From assembly GCA_965221575.1 (NCBI GenBank), contig CBDCSM010000014.1:1-64000 (forward strand): a stretch of DNA of 64,000 nucleotides, given 5' to 3'. This stretch comes from JAPPHA01 sp965221575 (GTDB lineage: Bacteria; Pseudomonadota; Alphaproteobacteria; Rhodobacterales; Rhodobacteraceae). The translations under genes and the position numbers were made by a program. The notes below the pieces were generated by a model. The model was not told the DNA's origin. It saw nothing but the letters and a program-made list of their open reading frames with translations, and did no database searches. Shown here piece after piece: positions 36,166 through 44,901 of the stretch (position 1 is the first letter of the stretch; every line of letters starts with the position of its first letter).

Positions 36166-37509
36166 CTACTGCCAGGCGTAATAGCCTTTTTCGGTCAACA
36201 AAGCCTCGATCCTGGCATTCGCTTCATCCATGGCTTGCTGGGCCGATTTCTGACCGGTAATCGCTTCCGAAACCGATATCCCGATGATCTGCGCGTCGAT
36301 TTCCGGGAATTCCGGTATTAACGGACGCCAGTCGGCGCGCGCGCATTTCAACTGTTCGACCAGAACCGGGTAATCCTCGAACTTTGCCTGAAGCTCGGGG
36401 TTATTCATGGTCGACGTCCGGATTGGATCGCCACCCATATCGGCCAGCTTCCGGTCAGTGGTCTTGTTGGTCATCCATTGAATGAACAGGAAGGCAGCTT
36501 CCTTGTTCTGGCTGTTGCCCGGAATGCCCATGGCGAAACCACCTGTGCCTGATCCGCAGTTGCCGTTGATCGTCGGATGCAATGCATAGCCCACCTTTCC
36601 AGCAACACGGCTCTTGGTTTCATCCTCGACCGTCTTGCGGATTTTCGAGGCATCCAGGTAAAAGGCAGCATCGCCCTGCACGAAGCTGTTGACCATGTCG
36701 CCATAGCCATAGGCCGTCATGCCCGGAGGTCCTACCTTCACGAACTCGGTCAGCATCTCGACCGTTTTCACGGCATCGGGGTTATTGATGACAGGTTTGT
36801 AATTGTCATCAAGGATAATTCCGCCCGTTGGTCCGTAATGGGTCAGGAAATAGTCATTGGCCTGGTGACCCGACTGTGCACGTCCGGTCAGACCGCCGAT
36901 ACCTTCTTTTTCGTTGATCAGCTTCGACGCCGCAAGAAGTTCGTCATAAGTGGTTGGCACCGCCAGATCATACTTCTCCAATAGGTCCTTCCGGTACGCC
37001 ATCATCGTTGTTTGCGCTGAGAAGGGGATGCCGTAGAGGCCAGCCGATGCCCCCGCCAGGTACCCCTGCCGTCCCCCAACCTTGCCACCGTTTTCCAGGT
37101 AAGCCGGCGTGATGTCGTCGATGTCATAGTTCGGATCGACAAGCGCCGGGTTCGCAAACATCTCGCTCAAGGGTGTCAACAGGCCTTTTTGCACATATTC
37201 CGTCTTCCAGAACACAACCCAGGTAACGACGTCGTAGTCTCCCTTGGCTTTCCCCATCTCCAGGAGCTGCTTGTCGCGCAACTTCCCGTACTGCAGAGGA
37301 TCGGTTTCCACGGAGATCCCGGTTTCTTCAGTGAATTCCGGGATCAGTTTCTCGGCAATGACGAAGTGTGCCAGCGACGGCCAACTCACGACAATCTCGG
37401 TGCCGCGGTATTTCTCATAGGGGTCTGCAAATGCTGTTGCGGCCATGAGCGCTATAGCGCCAACAGTGGCCGTCAACATCTTGCCGACGATTTTGGAAAA
37501 TTGGTCCAT
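36166..37509 (-). CDS. Extracellular solute-binding protein of sugar-type ABC importer
   Basis: A 447-residue periplasmic binding protein (family 1, MalE/UgpB-like). A signal peptide runs MDQFSKIVGKMLTATVGAIA to a cleavage site near ATAFA (about residue 28). Typical segments include YGIPFSAQTTMMAYRKDLLE and QGDAAFYLDASKI. The start at 37509 has GGGAGGA in front; the longer upstream frame lacks family similarity. It is the first gene of the operon and faces the divergent LacI gene. Ligand unknown: a sugar, polyol or glycosylated small molecule. Confidence 0.92.
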   Translation of the reverse strand: MDQFSKIVGKMLTATVGAIALMAATAFADPYEKYRGTEIVVSWPSLAHFVIAEKLIPEFTEETGISVETDPLQYGKLRDKQLLEMGKAKGDYDVVTWVVFWKTEYVQKGLLTPLSEMFANPALVDPNYDIDDITPAYLENGGKVGGRQGYLAGASAGLYGIPFSAQTTMMAYRKDLLEKYDLAVPTTYDELLAASKLINEKEGIGGLTGRAQSGHQANDYFLTHYGPTGGIILDDNYKPVINNPDAVKTVEMLTEFVKVGPPGMTAYGYGDMVNSFVQGDAAFYLDASKIRKTVEDETKSRVAGKVGYALHPTINGNCGSGTGGFAMGIPGNSQNKEAAFLFIQWMTNKTTDRKLADMGGDPIRTSTMNNPELQAKFEDYPVLVEQLKCARADWRPLIPEFPEIDAQIIGISVSEAITGQKSAQQAMDEANARIEALLTEKGYYAWQ

Positions 37510-37656
37510 GGTTTCCTCCCAGTTGCCGGTTGCTATTTCGATGAACAGCCCTGCTTTTGCCGGTTTCAACGCCGTCATTTTCGTCAGAAGCCGACCATCC
37601 CTCACTCACCTTTGCAGGGAAGTAGTTCCCTGTTAAGGTAGTTCGCGCAAGAAAAA

Positions 37657-37670
37657 CGCAAACGTTTAAG
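37657..37670. promoter_or_regulatory. Candidate LacI-family operator
   Basis: The divergent region between the binding-protein and LacI genes contains AAACGTTT at 37660-37667, with the central CG expected of LacI-family operators, flanked by GC on the left and AA on the right. It sits 21 bases before the lacI-type start codon and about 150 bases before the binding-protein start. Site strength is not tested. Confidence 0.5.
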
Positions 37671-37690
37671 TAAACCGCCGAAGACCCAAA

Positions 37691-38695
37691 TTGACGATTA
37701 CGATCAAAGACATTGCCAATATTTGTGAGGTCAGCGCCCCAACGGTCTCACGAGCGTTGAGCGGAATGGAGGGTGTATCAGAATCAAAGCGTGCCCAGAT
37801 CTTACAGGTCGCCGAAGACATCAACTATGTCGCAAACGCCAATGCTCGGTCACTTGTCAAAGCCAGTTCTGACCTTGTGGGCGTTTGCGTACCGACCCTG
37901 TTCAACGACGTCTTTGCCTCGATGTTGGAAGGATTGCGCCGCGGCTTCGCCAGGGCCGGGATCTTGATGGTGGTCCACAGCAACAACTACGAACGGACCG
38001 AAGAATTGAAATGGGTCGAACGGCTGATGTCCTGGCGCCCGGCAGGCATTGTTCTGACCGGCACCGACCATGATCTGCGCGTGCGCCGGATCATTCGGCG
38101 CTCAGGAATACCGACCGCCGAAATTTGGGATATCTCGGACGACCCGATCGACTTCTGCGTCGGCATCGATCACGAAAAGGCGGGCCGTGCGATGGCGCAA
38201 CACGCCTTGACCCTTGGGTATCGGCGTCCCGGTTTCGTGCTGGGCTCGTCCGGCCATGACGCCCGTGCAGACAAACGGTTTCAGGGCGCACTTGTGGCCC
38301 TCCATGACGCGGGCGTCACCGAGGAACCAATGACTGTCAACACCATGCGCCGGAACAATTTCGTCTGGGGCTACACCGGCGCCATGCAGCTTTGCCAAAG
38401 GCAGGACCGACCGGACATTATCTTCTTCGTCAACGACCACCTCGCCATTGGCGGCCTTCGCGCCTGCGAGGCACTTGGCATCAAGGCGCCTCGGGATATC
38501 GGGTTGGTCGGTTTCAACGCTATGGACGGCAGCGCGGTCCTGTCGCGTAAGTTGACCACTTATCGAACACTTCGGGGAAGCATGGGGCGCATTGCCGCCC
38601 GACACCTCGTCGCTCGCCTGCATGGAGTCGAGGTGCCGCGCGTCACAGAAATCAAACCAAAGTTCATGCCAGGTCAGACCACCCGCCAACAATGA
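37691..38695 (+). CDS. LacI-family transcriptional regulator
   Basis: A 334-residue regulator. The N-terminal helix-turn-helix ITIKDIANICEVSAPTVSRA and the hinge VAEDINYVANANARSLVKA are typical, followed by a periplasmic-binding-like ligand domain (GVCVPTLFNDVFASMLEG onward). The start is TTG at 37691 because the HTH begins directly after it. It most likely represses the divergent importer operon until the transported compound or a product binds. Its stop is directly followed by the stop of the convergent SDR gene. Confidence 0.93.
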   Translation: MTITIKDIANICEVSAPTVSRALSGMEGVSESKRAQILQVAEDINYVANANARSLVKASSDLVGVCVPTLFNDVFASMLEGLRRGFARAGILMVVHSNNYERTEELKWVERLMSWRPAGIVLTGTDHDLRVRRIIRRSGIPTAEIWDISDDPIDFCVGIDHEKAGRAMAQHALTLGYRRPGFVLGSSGHDARADKRFQGALVALHDAGVTEEPMTVNTMRRNNFVWGYTGAMQLCQRQDRPDIIFFVNDHLAIGGLRACEALGIKAPRDIGLVGFNAMDGSAVLSRKLTTYRTLRGSMGRIAARHLVARLHGVEVPRVTEIKPKFMPGQTTRQQ

Positions 38696-39433
38696 TCAGC
38701 CGCGCCCGATAAAGGGCATTGTGGTCGCCATGATCGTCATGAACTGAACATTCGCTTCAAGCGGCAAATCGGCCATGTGCAGCACCGCATCGGCGACATT
38801 TTCCACCCCCATGACAGGTTCGGGCTTCATTGTTCCATCCGCCTGAGGAACGCCGCCTGACATTCTTGATGTCATGTCAGAGGCAGTGTTGCCGATGTCT
38901 ATCTGTCCGCAGGCGATGTTGAAGGGCCGCCCATCCAGAGAGATCGAACGCGTCAATCCGGTAATCGCATGTTTCGAACTTGTATAGGGTGTCGAACCAG
39001 GGCGCGGTACGGCGGCCGAGATCGATCCGTTGTTGATAATGCGCCCGCCTTGCGGGTCCTGATCACGCATCATGTTGAATGCGCCGCGGGCACACAGAAA
39101 TGCACCAAGTACATTCACGTTCATCACTTTCAGGAAGTCTTCGTGCCGAATGTCACCGATAGGGGCGGCTGGGACATTGATCCCGGCATTGTTGAAAAGG
39201 ATGTCCAGTCGGCGGCAGGTCTCTCCGATACGGCAATATAGTGCGTCCACCTGGCTTGCATCCGTTACGTCGCAGGAAAAACCATGGCCGCCCCCCATGG
39301 TTGCAACGGTGTCATTCAGCGCATTCTGTCTCCTCCCTGTCACGACCACCGTGTATCCGTTCGCTGCCAGCTTGATTGCGCAAGCCTTGCCAATCCCGGA
39401 CCCGCCCCCTGTGACCAGTGCAACCTTGCTCAT
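38696..39433 (-). CDS. Short-chain dehydrogenase/reductase
   Basis: A 245-residue SDR. TGGGSGIG near the N-terminus binds NAD(P), NNAG is at the usual place and the catalytic pair is in PYTSSKHA with an upstream serine in NGSISAAV. It interconverts an alcohol and a ketone. It is three bases from the GntR gene on the same strand, so the two are probably co-transcribed. The likely substrate is an intermediate of the island pathway. Confidence 0.9.
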   Translation of the reverse strand: MSKVALVTGGGSGIGKACAIKLAANGYTVVVTGRRQNALNDTVATMGGGHGFSCDVTDASQVDALYCRIGETCRRLDILFNNAGINVPAAPIGDIRHEDFLKVMNVNVLGAFLCARGAFNMMRDQDPQGGRIINNGSISAAVPRPGSTPYTSSKHAITGLTRSISLDGRPFNIACGQIDIGNTASDMTSRMSGGVPQADGTMKPEPVMGVENVADAVLHMADLPLEANVQFMTIMATTMPFIGRG

Positions 39434-39436
39434 TCC

Positions 39437-40126
39437 TTACGCTCCCTTGGATGCCAGTCGTTTGAATAGGCGATTATTGTCTTCGTATAGCACCAAATGC
39501 GCCCGGATCGCCGCGAGGCAGGCGGTCAGATCCCGGGCAATGGCGGCATCATAGATCGCCTGATGTTCCTGCCGCGTGACTTCGGAGAACCCGAAGCCGG
39601 AGATTTGCGACACCGCATACATGCGGAACGTGTCATAAACGGACTTGTAAATTCGCATCAGCGTATCTGACCGGCAGGCCGACATTAGCGTACTGTGGAA
39701 ATGCCAATCCTGCCGGGACCAGCGTTTCAGGAACAGGCTTACATCCTTTGCCTCTGCCATCCGGTTTTCGATGTACTCAAGATTGTGATTCGCCGCGTTC
39801 AGCGCCAATTCCCAATCGAAGTCACCGAACTTCAGCGCCAGTTCAGCCCCTTCGGTCTCCAGCACCAGCCGCAGATGCGCGACCTGGCGGAATGTTTCCT
39901 CGGAGTGTTCAACGGCGCGGAAACCCTTGTGTTTTACAGCCTCGACAAACCCCTCACCCGCCAGCCGCAATAGCGCTTCCCGCATAGCAGCTGATGTGCA
40001 GCCAAACTCATCTATCAGATGTCGCGGCTTCAACCGCTCGCCCGATTTCCATCGTCCCCAAATCAACCCGTCGCGCACCGCATCGTAGGGGTCTTTGACC
40101 GAAATCGGAGAGGGCGGCATCTGCAT
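39437..40126 (-). CDS. GntR-family regulator with FCD ligand domain
   Basis: A 229-residue protein. The N-terminal winged helix contains KPRHLIDEFGCTSAAMREAL and RLAGEGFVEAVKHKGFRAVE; the rest is the all-helical FCD effector domain, with metal-binding histidines in DWHFHSTLMSAC. It is divergent from the oxygenase gene and most likely controls that promoter. Confidence 0.9.
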   Translation of the reverse strand: MQMPPSPISVKDPYDAVRDGLIWGRWKSGERLKPRHLIDEFGCTSAAMREALLRLAGEGFVEAVKHKGFRAVEHSEETFRQVAHLRLVLETEGAELALKFGDFDWELALNAANHNLEYIENRMAEAKDVSLFLKRWSRQDWHFHSTLMSACRSDTLMRIYKSVYDTFRMYAVSQISGFGFSEVTRQEHQAIYDAAIARDLTACLAAIRAHLVLYEDNNRLFKRLASKGA

Positions 40127-40201
40127 ACCATTAGCCTAAGCCGCCGTATTGCCTGCGTCAATAAATTTCGGAAATAGGCATATTTTTCGATACAAAGAAA
40201 T

Positions 40202-40211
40202 GTTTCGAAAC
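40202..40211. promoter_or_regulatory. Candidate operator palindrome
   Basis: GTTTCGAAAC, a perfect 10-base palindrome nested in a larger imperfect one bounded by ACAAAG and CTTTGT (40192-40216). It lies just upstream of the -35 box of the oxygenase gene and about 75 bases from the GntR start, where a repressor of either gene would bind. Confidence 0.4.
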
Positions 40212-40215
40212 TTTG

Positions 40216-40245
40216 TTGACACTGAACCAGAAGCGATGCTAATGA
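40216..40245 (+). promoter_or_regulatory. Candidate sigma-70 promoter of the oxygenase genes
   Basis: A consensus TTGACA at 40216-40221 followed after 18 bases by TAATGA at 40240-40245, a weak -10. Transcription would start near 40252, which supports translation of the oxygenase from the later ATG at 40328. Confidence 0.35.
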
Positions 40246-40327
40246 AATTTGAATGAACAGCCGCAATGGACGCAAGCTAAATCCAGGGAAGGCCTCACCT
40301 TCCGCAGGGCGGCAGGACGGACAACAA

Positions 40328-41362
40328 ATGGCCAGAAAGCCTAAAGTCACGATCGACGAACACGGTCAGGAACGGAACCGCCGCGGCGAATGGTGGTCAG
40401 GTCGCCCGGTTCGTCTTGAACCCCTGCTCGATGATCCCCTGAATTTCGCGAAGATCTTCAAATCGTTTATCGGTTTCCCCGGTTTCTTCTTTCCATGGTT
40501 CGCCATCTACATGGTGCTGATCGGCGTGTGTTATGTCTGGTTCACGCCGGAACTTGCGCGGATGCAGACATTCCAGGTCGGCTGGATGAGCGAAATTCTT
40601 CTGCGAAACCTTGTGCTTGTCTGGGTTTGGACAGGCGCGTTCCACATGTGGTTCTGCGGGAAAAAAATGCAGGGGCGTCTGAAGAAGTATAACGCCAACT
40701 GGCTGTCAAGGAACAATCCGACCTTCCTTTTCGGCGATCAGGTTTGGGACAATATCTTCTGGGCCCAAATTGGCACCCTGATCTGGACGCTTTACGAATG
40801 TGGCTTGTGGTGGGGCTATGCCAACGGTTGGATGCCTTACCTTGATCCGGCCGAACACCCGATCCTGTTCTGCCTCCTGATGATGGCAATACCTTTCTGG
40901 CGGAATTTCCATTTCTACTGGATTCACCGCCTGATCCATTGGAAACCACTCTATGACTACGTGCACTACATTCACCACAAGAACGTCAACGTCGGCCCCT
41001 GGTCCGGCATTGCCATGCACCCGGTCGAACACATTGTGTACTTCTCCAGTATACTGATCCACGTCGTCGTCCCCTCCCATCCCTTGCACATGATGTTCAA
41101 TGGATTCCAATCAGGCCTTGGCCCGGCAATCAGCCATTCCGGCTTTGACGAAATCGTCTTCGGCGACGAACTTGCCCTCAGGACCGATCGCTACCTGCAC
41201 TACCTGCACCACCGCTATCACAACGTGAATTTTGGCGAGAGCAACGTGCCATTGGACAAGTGGTTCGGCAGTCTGCACGATGGCACACCTGAGGCGGACG
41301 AATACTTCCGCAAACGCCACACCGAACGGGTAAAACAGAGCAGCACACCGCAAACACAATGA
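40328..41362 (+). CDS. Sterol desaturase/fatty acid hydroxylase family membrane di-iron oxygenase
   Basis: A 344-residue integral membrane protein with several hydrophobic segments. Histidine clusters expected for a di-iron centre are at H200xxxH204, H213xxHH217, H231xxxH235 and H291xxHH295. The family inserts oxygen into, or desaturates, C-H bonds using O2 and reductant. The ATG at 40328 is chosen from the promoter position; an upstream ATG at 40253 would add 25 residues. Its stop overlaps the reductase start by four bases (ATGA). With the reductase and the Rieske ferredoxin it forms a plausible three-component oxygenase. Substrate unknown. Confidence 0.88.
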   Translation: MARKPKVTIDEHGQERNRRGEWWSGRPVRLEPLLDDPLNFAKIFKSFIGFPGFFFPWFAIYMVLIGVCYVWFTPELARMQTFQVGWMSEILLRNLVLVWVWTGAFHMWFCGKKMQGRLKKYNANWLSRNNPTFLFGDQVWDNIFWAQIGTLIWTLYECGLWWGYANGWMPYLDPAEHPILFCLLMMAIPFWRNFHFYWIHRLIHWKPLYDYVHYIHHKNVNVGPWSGIAMHPVEHIVYFSSILIHVVVPSHPLHMMFNGFQSGLGPAISHSGFDEIVFGDELALRTDRYLHYLHHRYHNVNFGESNVPLDKWFGSLHDGTPEADEYFRKRHTERVKQSSTPQTQ

Positions 41363-42537
41363 CCGGGCTGGTCGTGATCGGCAGCGGCCATGCCGGTCTG
41401 CGCGCAACCCTTGCTGCCCGGGCGCAGGGGTTTGCCGGTACGGTCACCATGATCGATCGCGATCAGGCTTTTCCGCCCTACGAGCGTCCTCCCCTTTCGA
41501 AGTGGAAGGACGGCGAAGTTGCGACCATTCCCATTCTGCCGGAAGACCTGATCGAGCAAGCTAACCTGACAGTCTTGCACCAAACCGTCGCCCGTATCGA
41601 TCCGGCCGACCACAGTCTGACGCTGGGTGACGGTACCGAGTTGTCCTATGACAAACTCCTGATTGCCACCGGTGCCCGCGCACGGCCATTTACGCTCGAC
41701 GGTGTGGGGCCAATCGCCACCCTGCGCAGCAAGGCTGATGCAGACGCCATTTTCGCCCGCGCCCAAACGGCAAAATCCGCTGCGATTATCGGTGGTGGCT
41801 TCATCGGGCTAGAGCTTGCCGCCAGTTTTCGCAGGCTTGGCTTGCCCGTTCGTGTGCTGGAAGCCGCACCGCGTATCCTTGGGCGCGGCGTGCCGCAACG
41901 GATCGCTGAAATCGTCCAAAACATACACGAAAACAACGGCGTGTCGTTCCAAACCGGAGTCTCTGTCACGCCTGGTGACGTCGCGTCGATCGATCTCGTT
42001 GTGGCGGGAATCGGTGCGGAGCCGAACGTCGAACTGGCGCAAGCCGCGGGGCTGGACATTGACAACGGTATTCGCGTCGACGCCCATTTGCGTACGTCGA
42101 GTCCAGACATTCTCGCCGCTGGTGATTGCTGTGCTGCGCCCATTTTCGGTGAAGGCCATCCGCTTGTTCGACTGGAGGCTTGGACCACCGCCGGTCAGCA
42201 AGGCGACATTGCCGGGCAGAACATGGTTGCGTCCGAACCGGTTCATTGCCGTCTGACGCCTTTTGTTTGGTCCGATCAATATGACCACGTCTTGCAGGTT
42301 GCCGGTCATCTGAGTCCGTCGCAAGTTCTGGTCGAGAGGGCCTATGCGTCCGACCACCACATCTCGTTCGGGCTTGAGCCGGACGGGCAACTTGGGCTTG
42401 CTGCGGGCATCGCGCGGGGCGCGAGAATTGCCAAGGACATTCGATTTGCGATGAAGCTGATGGAAGCCCGGATCAAACCACCCGCCGAGGCCTTGGAAGA
42501 CCCGTCGGTCAATCTCAGGACCTTGCTGCGTGGGTGA
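41359..42537 (+). CDS. FAD-dependent ferredoxin reductase
   Basis: A 392-residue flavoprotein of the putidaredoxin reductase type. The FAD site VVIGSGHAGLRA is at the N-terminus, YERPPLSK follows, the NAD site AAIIGGGFIGLELA is central and the second FAD contact is DILAAGDCCAAP. It passes electrons from NAD(P)H to a small iron-sulfur protein; the only such protein in this region is the Rieske ferredoxin at 31.4 kb. The overlap with the oxygenase gene argues strongly for a shared reaction. Confidence 0.92.
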   Translation: MTGLVVIGSGHAGLRATLAARAQGFAGTVTMIDRDQAFPPYERPPLSKWKDGEVATIPILPEDLIEQANLTVLHQTVARIDPADHSLTLGDGTELSYDKLLIATGARARPFTLDGVGPIATLRSKADADAIFARAQTAKSAAIIGGGFIGLELAASFRRLGLPVRVLEAAPRILGRGVPQRIAEIVQNIHENNGVSFQTGVSVTPGDVASIDLVVAGIGAEPNVELAQAAGLDIDNGIRVDAHLRTSSPDILAAGDCCAAPIFGEGHPLVRLEAWTTAGQQGDIAGQNMVASEPVHCRLTPFVWSDQYDHVLQVAGHLSPSQVLVERAYASDHHISFGLEPDGQLGLAAGIARGARIAKDIRFAMKLMEARIKPPAEALEDPSVNLRTLLRG

Positions 42538-42606
42538 GACCGGATGGGGCATCCAATGACCAAGCCAAGCAGCCTTGTCGTAGGGAAATAGGACGATTTC
42601 GACAGA

Positions 42607-43509
42607 GTGCCGCTGGAGGCCGCTTATCAGACCTGGTCCATGACCGAAGGCGGCGCGCCGGACCGCTTGCCGTCCGAAGTCCGGGACGCGACCCGCGCCA
42701 TCGCTTTTCGCGGGCATTCGATTCTAAGCGGCAAGACAATGGATCAATTCCCCAACCTTGGAATGATAGCCAACCATGGCGCGGGTTATGACACCATCGA
42801 CGTCGCGCATGCCGTGTCTCGCGCCATCCTGGTCTCGAACACGCCTGACGTTCTAACGGAAGACGTCGCGGATCTGAGCATTGGTTTGATGATCGGATGG
42901 TCGCGCGACATGCCGGGTGCACAGACTTGGATCAAATCCGGGGATTGGGCAAAGCACGGCGAATTCTGCCTGCAACGCAGGGTATCGGGCAAGAAAGCCG
43001 GGATTGTCGGCCTGGGTCGCATCGGACGCGCTGTCGCCGAACGATTGGTGCCTTTCAACATGGACGTCAGCTATTTCGCGCGTGCGCCCAAAGAAACGCC
43101 TGGCTGGGCATATTTCAACGACATTGCCGCCTTGGCGGCTGACGTGGATGTCCTGTTTGTCTGTATCTCTGGCGGTCCCGCAACCGTGGGCATTGTCGGT
43201 GCAGATGCCATTCGCGCACTTGGACCGACCGGTTTGTTAATCAACGTGTCACGCGGCACAACCGTGGACGAAAAAGCACTCTTGGATGCGCTTGAAACGA
43301 AAGCCATCGCAGGAGCGGCGCTTGATGTTTTTGTTAATGAACCCAATATCGATCCGCGTTTTTTGATGCTGAACAATGTCCTTCTGCAACCGCACCATTC
43401 CTCGGGCACGATCGAAGCACGTACCAGAATGGGCGCGCTCCAGCGCGAGAACCTTGCCGCATTTTTCGCAGGCCAATCTCTTATCACTCCGGTGCCTGAG
43501 TGTGTATAG
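42607..43509 (+). CDS. D-2-hydroxyacid dehydrogenase, N-terminus interrupted by amber codon
   Basis: An NAD-dependent dehydrogenase of the GyaR/GhrA type. Marks are VGLGRIGRAVAERL, NVSRGTTVDEKAL with the substrate arginine, and LLQPHHSSGT with the catalytic histidine. The frame opened here starts at GTG 42607 and gives 300 residues. An ATG at 42556 in the same frame reads MTKPSSLVVGK, then TAG at 42589-42591, then DDFDRVPLEAAY, which is the natural N-terminus of the family. So the gene has a nonsense codon at position 12, or restarts at the GTG. It lies 18 bases after the reductase stop and would act on glyoxylate, hydroxypyruvate or a similar 2-oxoacid. Confidence 0.8.
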   Translation: MPLEAAYQTWSMTEGGAPDRLPSEVRDATRAIAFRGHSILSGKTMDQFPNLGMIANHGAGYDTIDVAHAVSRAILVSNTPDVLTEDVADLSIGLMIGWSRDMPGAQTWIKSGDWAKHGEFCLQRRVSGKKAGIVGLGRIGRAVAERLVPFNMDVSYFARAPKETPGWAYFNDIAALAADVDVLFVCISGGPATVGIVGADAIRALGPTGLLINVSRGTTVDEKALLDALETKAIAGAALDVFVNEPNIDPRFLMLNNVLLQPHHSSGTIEARTRMGALQRENLAAFFAGQSLITPVPECV

Positions 43510-43993
43510 TGCCGCATCCATTCAGTCTTGGCGGCCAAGGCACCCAATGGACAATGGATTTCGAGTTTTTGACAGACACTACGTGTTGCGTGGAGGGGAC
43601 GGTTTGATCGGCCTGAATCCGCTGACGGAACCGTCTGCGACTTAAACCGTGCGAGATAGTGGGTCAGCGACATTCATGGCCGGTGTCGCAATCGAGTTCG
43701 CCTAGATCGAAGTGGTGGTTCATCCGAATTCCGCAGCCAGTGAGCTAAGCTCGATAGCCTACTTCCATTCGTTGCCGGTCCTGAAACTTCGTCCACGCGC
43801 TTCAAGCACAACCACATTCCGCCTCGATTAGCTCGCCAGATGCGGTCGCGAAAGCGGGAATATGAGCGCCGATTGACTTGATTGATTGCGGTTGCGGAAC
43901 TACAGACGCCCGGACATGTCAGGCCCTTGCGATCAGGTGCTGCCGCGGCCTGATCGGGCCGGTTCGACGATTTCAGGCATTCAGGACAATTCC
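43510..43993. other. Gap at the right border of the catabolic island
   Basis: About 480 bases between the dehydrogenase stop and the GST start, without a supported gene, terminator or inverted repeat. Its right end precedes genes with the core-type layout, so an island junction may lie here. Confidence 0.45.
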
Positions 43994-44695
43994 ATGAAGA
44001 TTACCGATTTCCCGATCACCGGAAAGTGGCCGCCCAGCCATCCCGACCGACTGCAGCTCTATTCACTGCCAACCCCGAACGGTCTCAAGGCTTCCATCAT
44101 GCTCGAAGAGACCGGGTTGCCCTACGAAGCGCACAGGGTCAGTTTTTCGACGAACGACCAAATGAGTCCGGAGTTCCTGTCACTCAATCCGAACAACAAG
44201 ATACCGGCGATCATCGACCCTGATGGTCCCGGTGGCGAACCGATACCGCTGTGGGAATCGGGTGCGATCCTGATCTACTTGGCCGAAAAGTCCGGGAAAC
44301 TGTTACCGAAAGAACCTTCGAAACACTACGAGACACTTCAATGGCTCATGTTCCAGATGGGGGGCGTTGGCCCGATGTTTGGCCAACTCGGTTTCTTTCA
44401 TGCATTTGCCGGCAAGGACATTGAAGACCCCCGGCCCAGAAAACGATACGCTGACGAAACGGCGCGGCTGCTCAGGGTGCTTGACGCGCGCCTCGAGGGC
44501 CGGGATTGGATCATGGGAGACGAACTGACGATTGCCGATATTGCCGTGTTTCCCTGGGTCCGCTCGGTGGTCACGGTCTACAAGGCCACCGATATCGTCG
44601 GATGGGAAGGTCTTGCAAGTGTCCCGGGCGCACTGGAACGGTTCCTTGAACGGCCGGCCGTGCAAAGGGGACTCAAGGTTCCGCCGCGGGAGTAG
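43994..44695 (+). CDS. Glutathione S-transferase family protein
   Basis: A 233-residue protein with the thioredoxin-like N-terminal domain (LYSLPTPNGLKASIMLEETG, NPNNKIPAI with the cis-proline) and the all-helical C-terminal domain (DWIMGDELTIADIAVFPWV). The TPNG active-site region resembles YfcG/YghU-type enzymes that reduce disulfides with glutathione. The start at 43994 has AGGA about eight bases upstream. It stands alone, convergent with pheT. Confidence 0.9.
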   Translation: MKITDFPITGKWPPSHPDRLQLYSLPTPNGLKASIMLEETGLPYEAHRVSFSTNDQMSPEFLSLNPNNKIPAIIDPDGPGGEPIPLWESGAILIYLAEKSGKLLPKEPSKHYETLQWLMFQMGGVGPMFGQLGFFHAFAGKDIEDPRPRKRYADETARLLRVLDARLEGRDWIMGDELTIADIAVFPWVRSVVTVYKATDIVGWEGLASVPGALERFLERPAVQRGLKVPPRE

Positions 44696-44901
44696 CCGTC
44701 GAGCACATCGGGAATTCGATGCGGGAAGGGGAGGCAGGTTTTCCGTTCAGGCGCTTTCGGGCCAGCCCGCGTTCGTGGATTTCCGCAAGGAGCCGATGTG
44801 CGGTGATGCCAACCGCCGGCGCAATGTCATGGGACACCTCGTTCCGGCATCGCCCGGGCTGCAATGCACCGGGTATTCCGGAACGCCTGTCGTAGCGGCC
44901 A

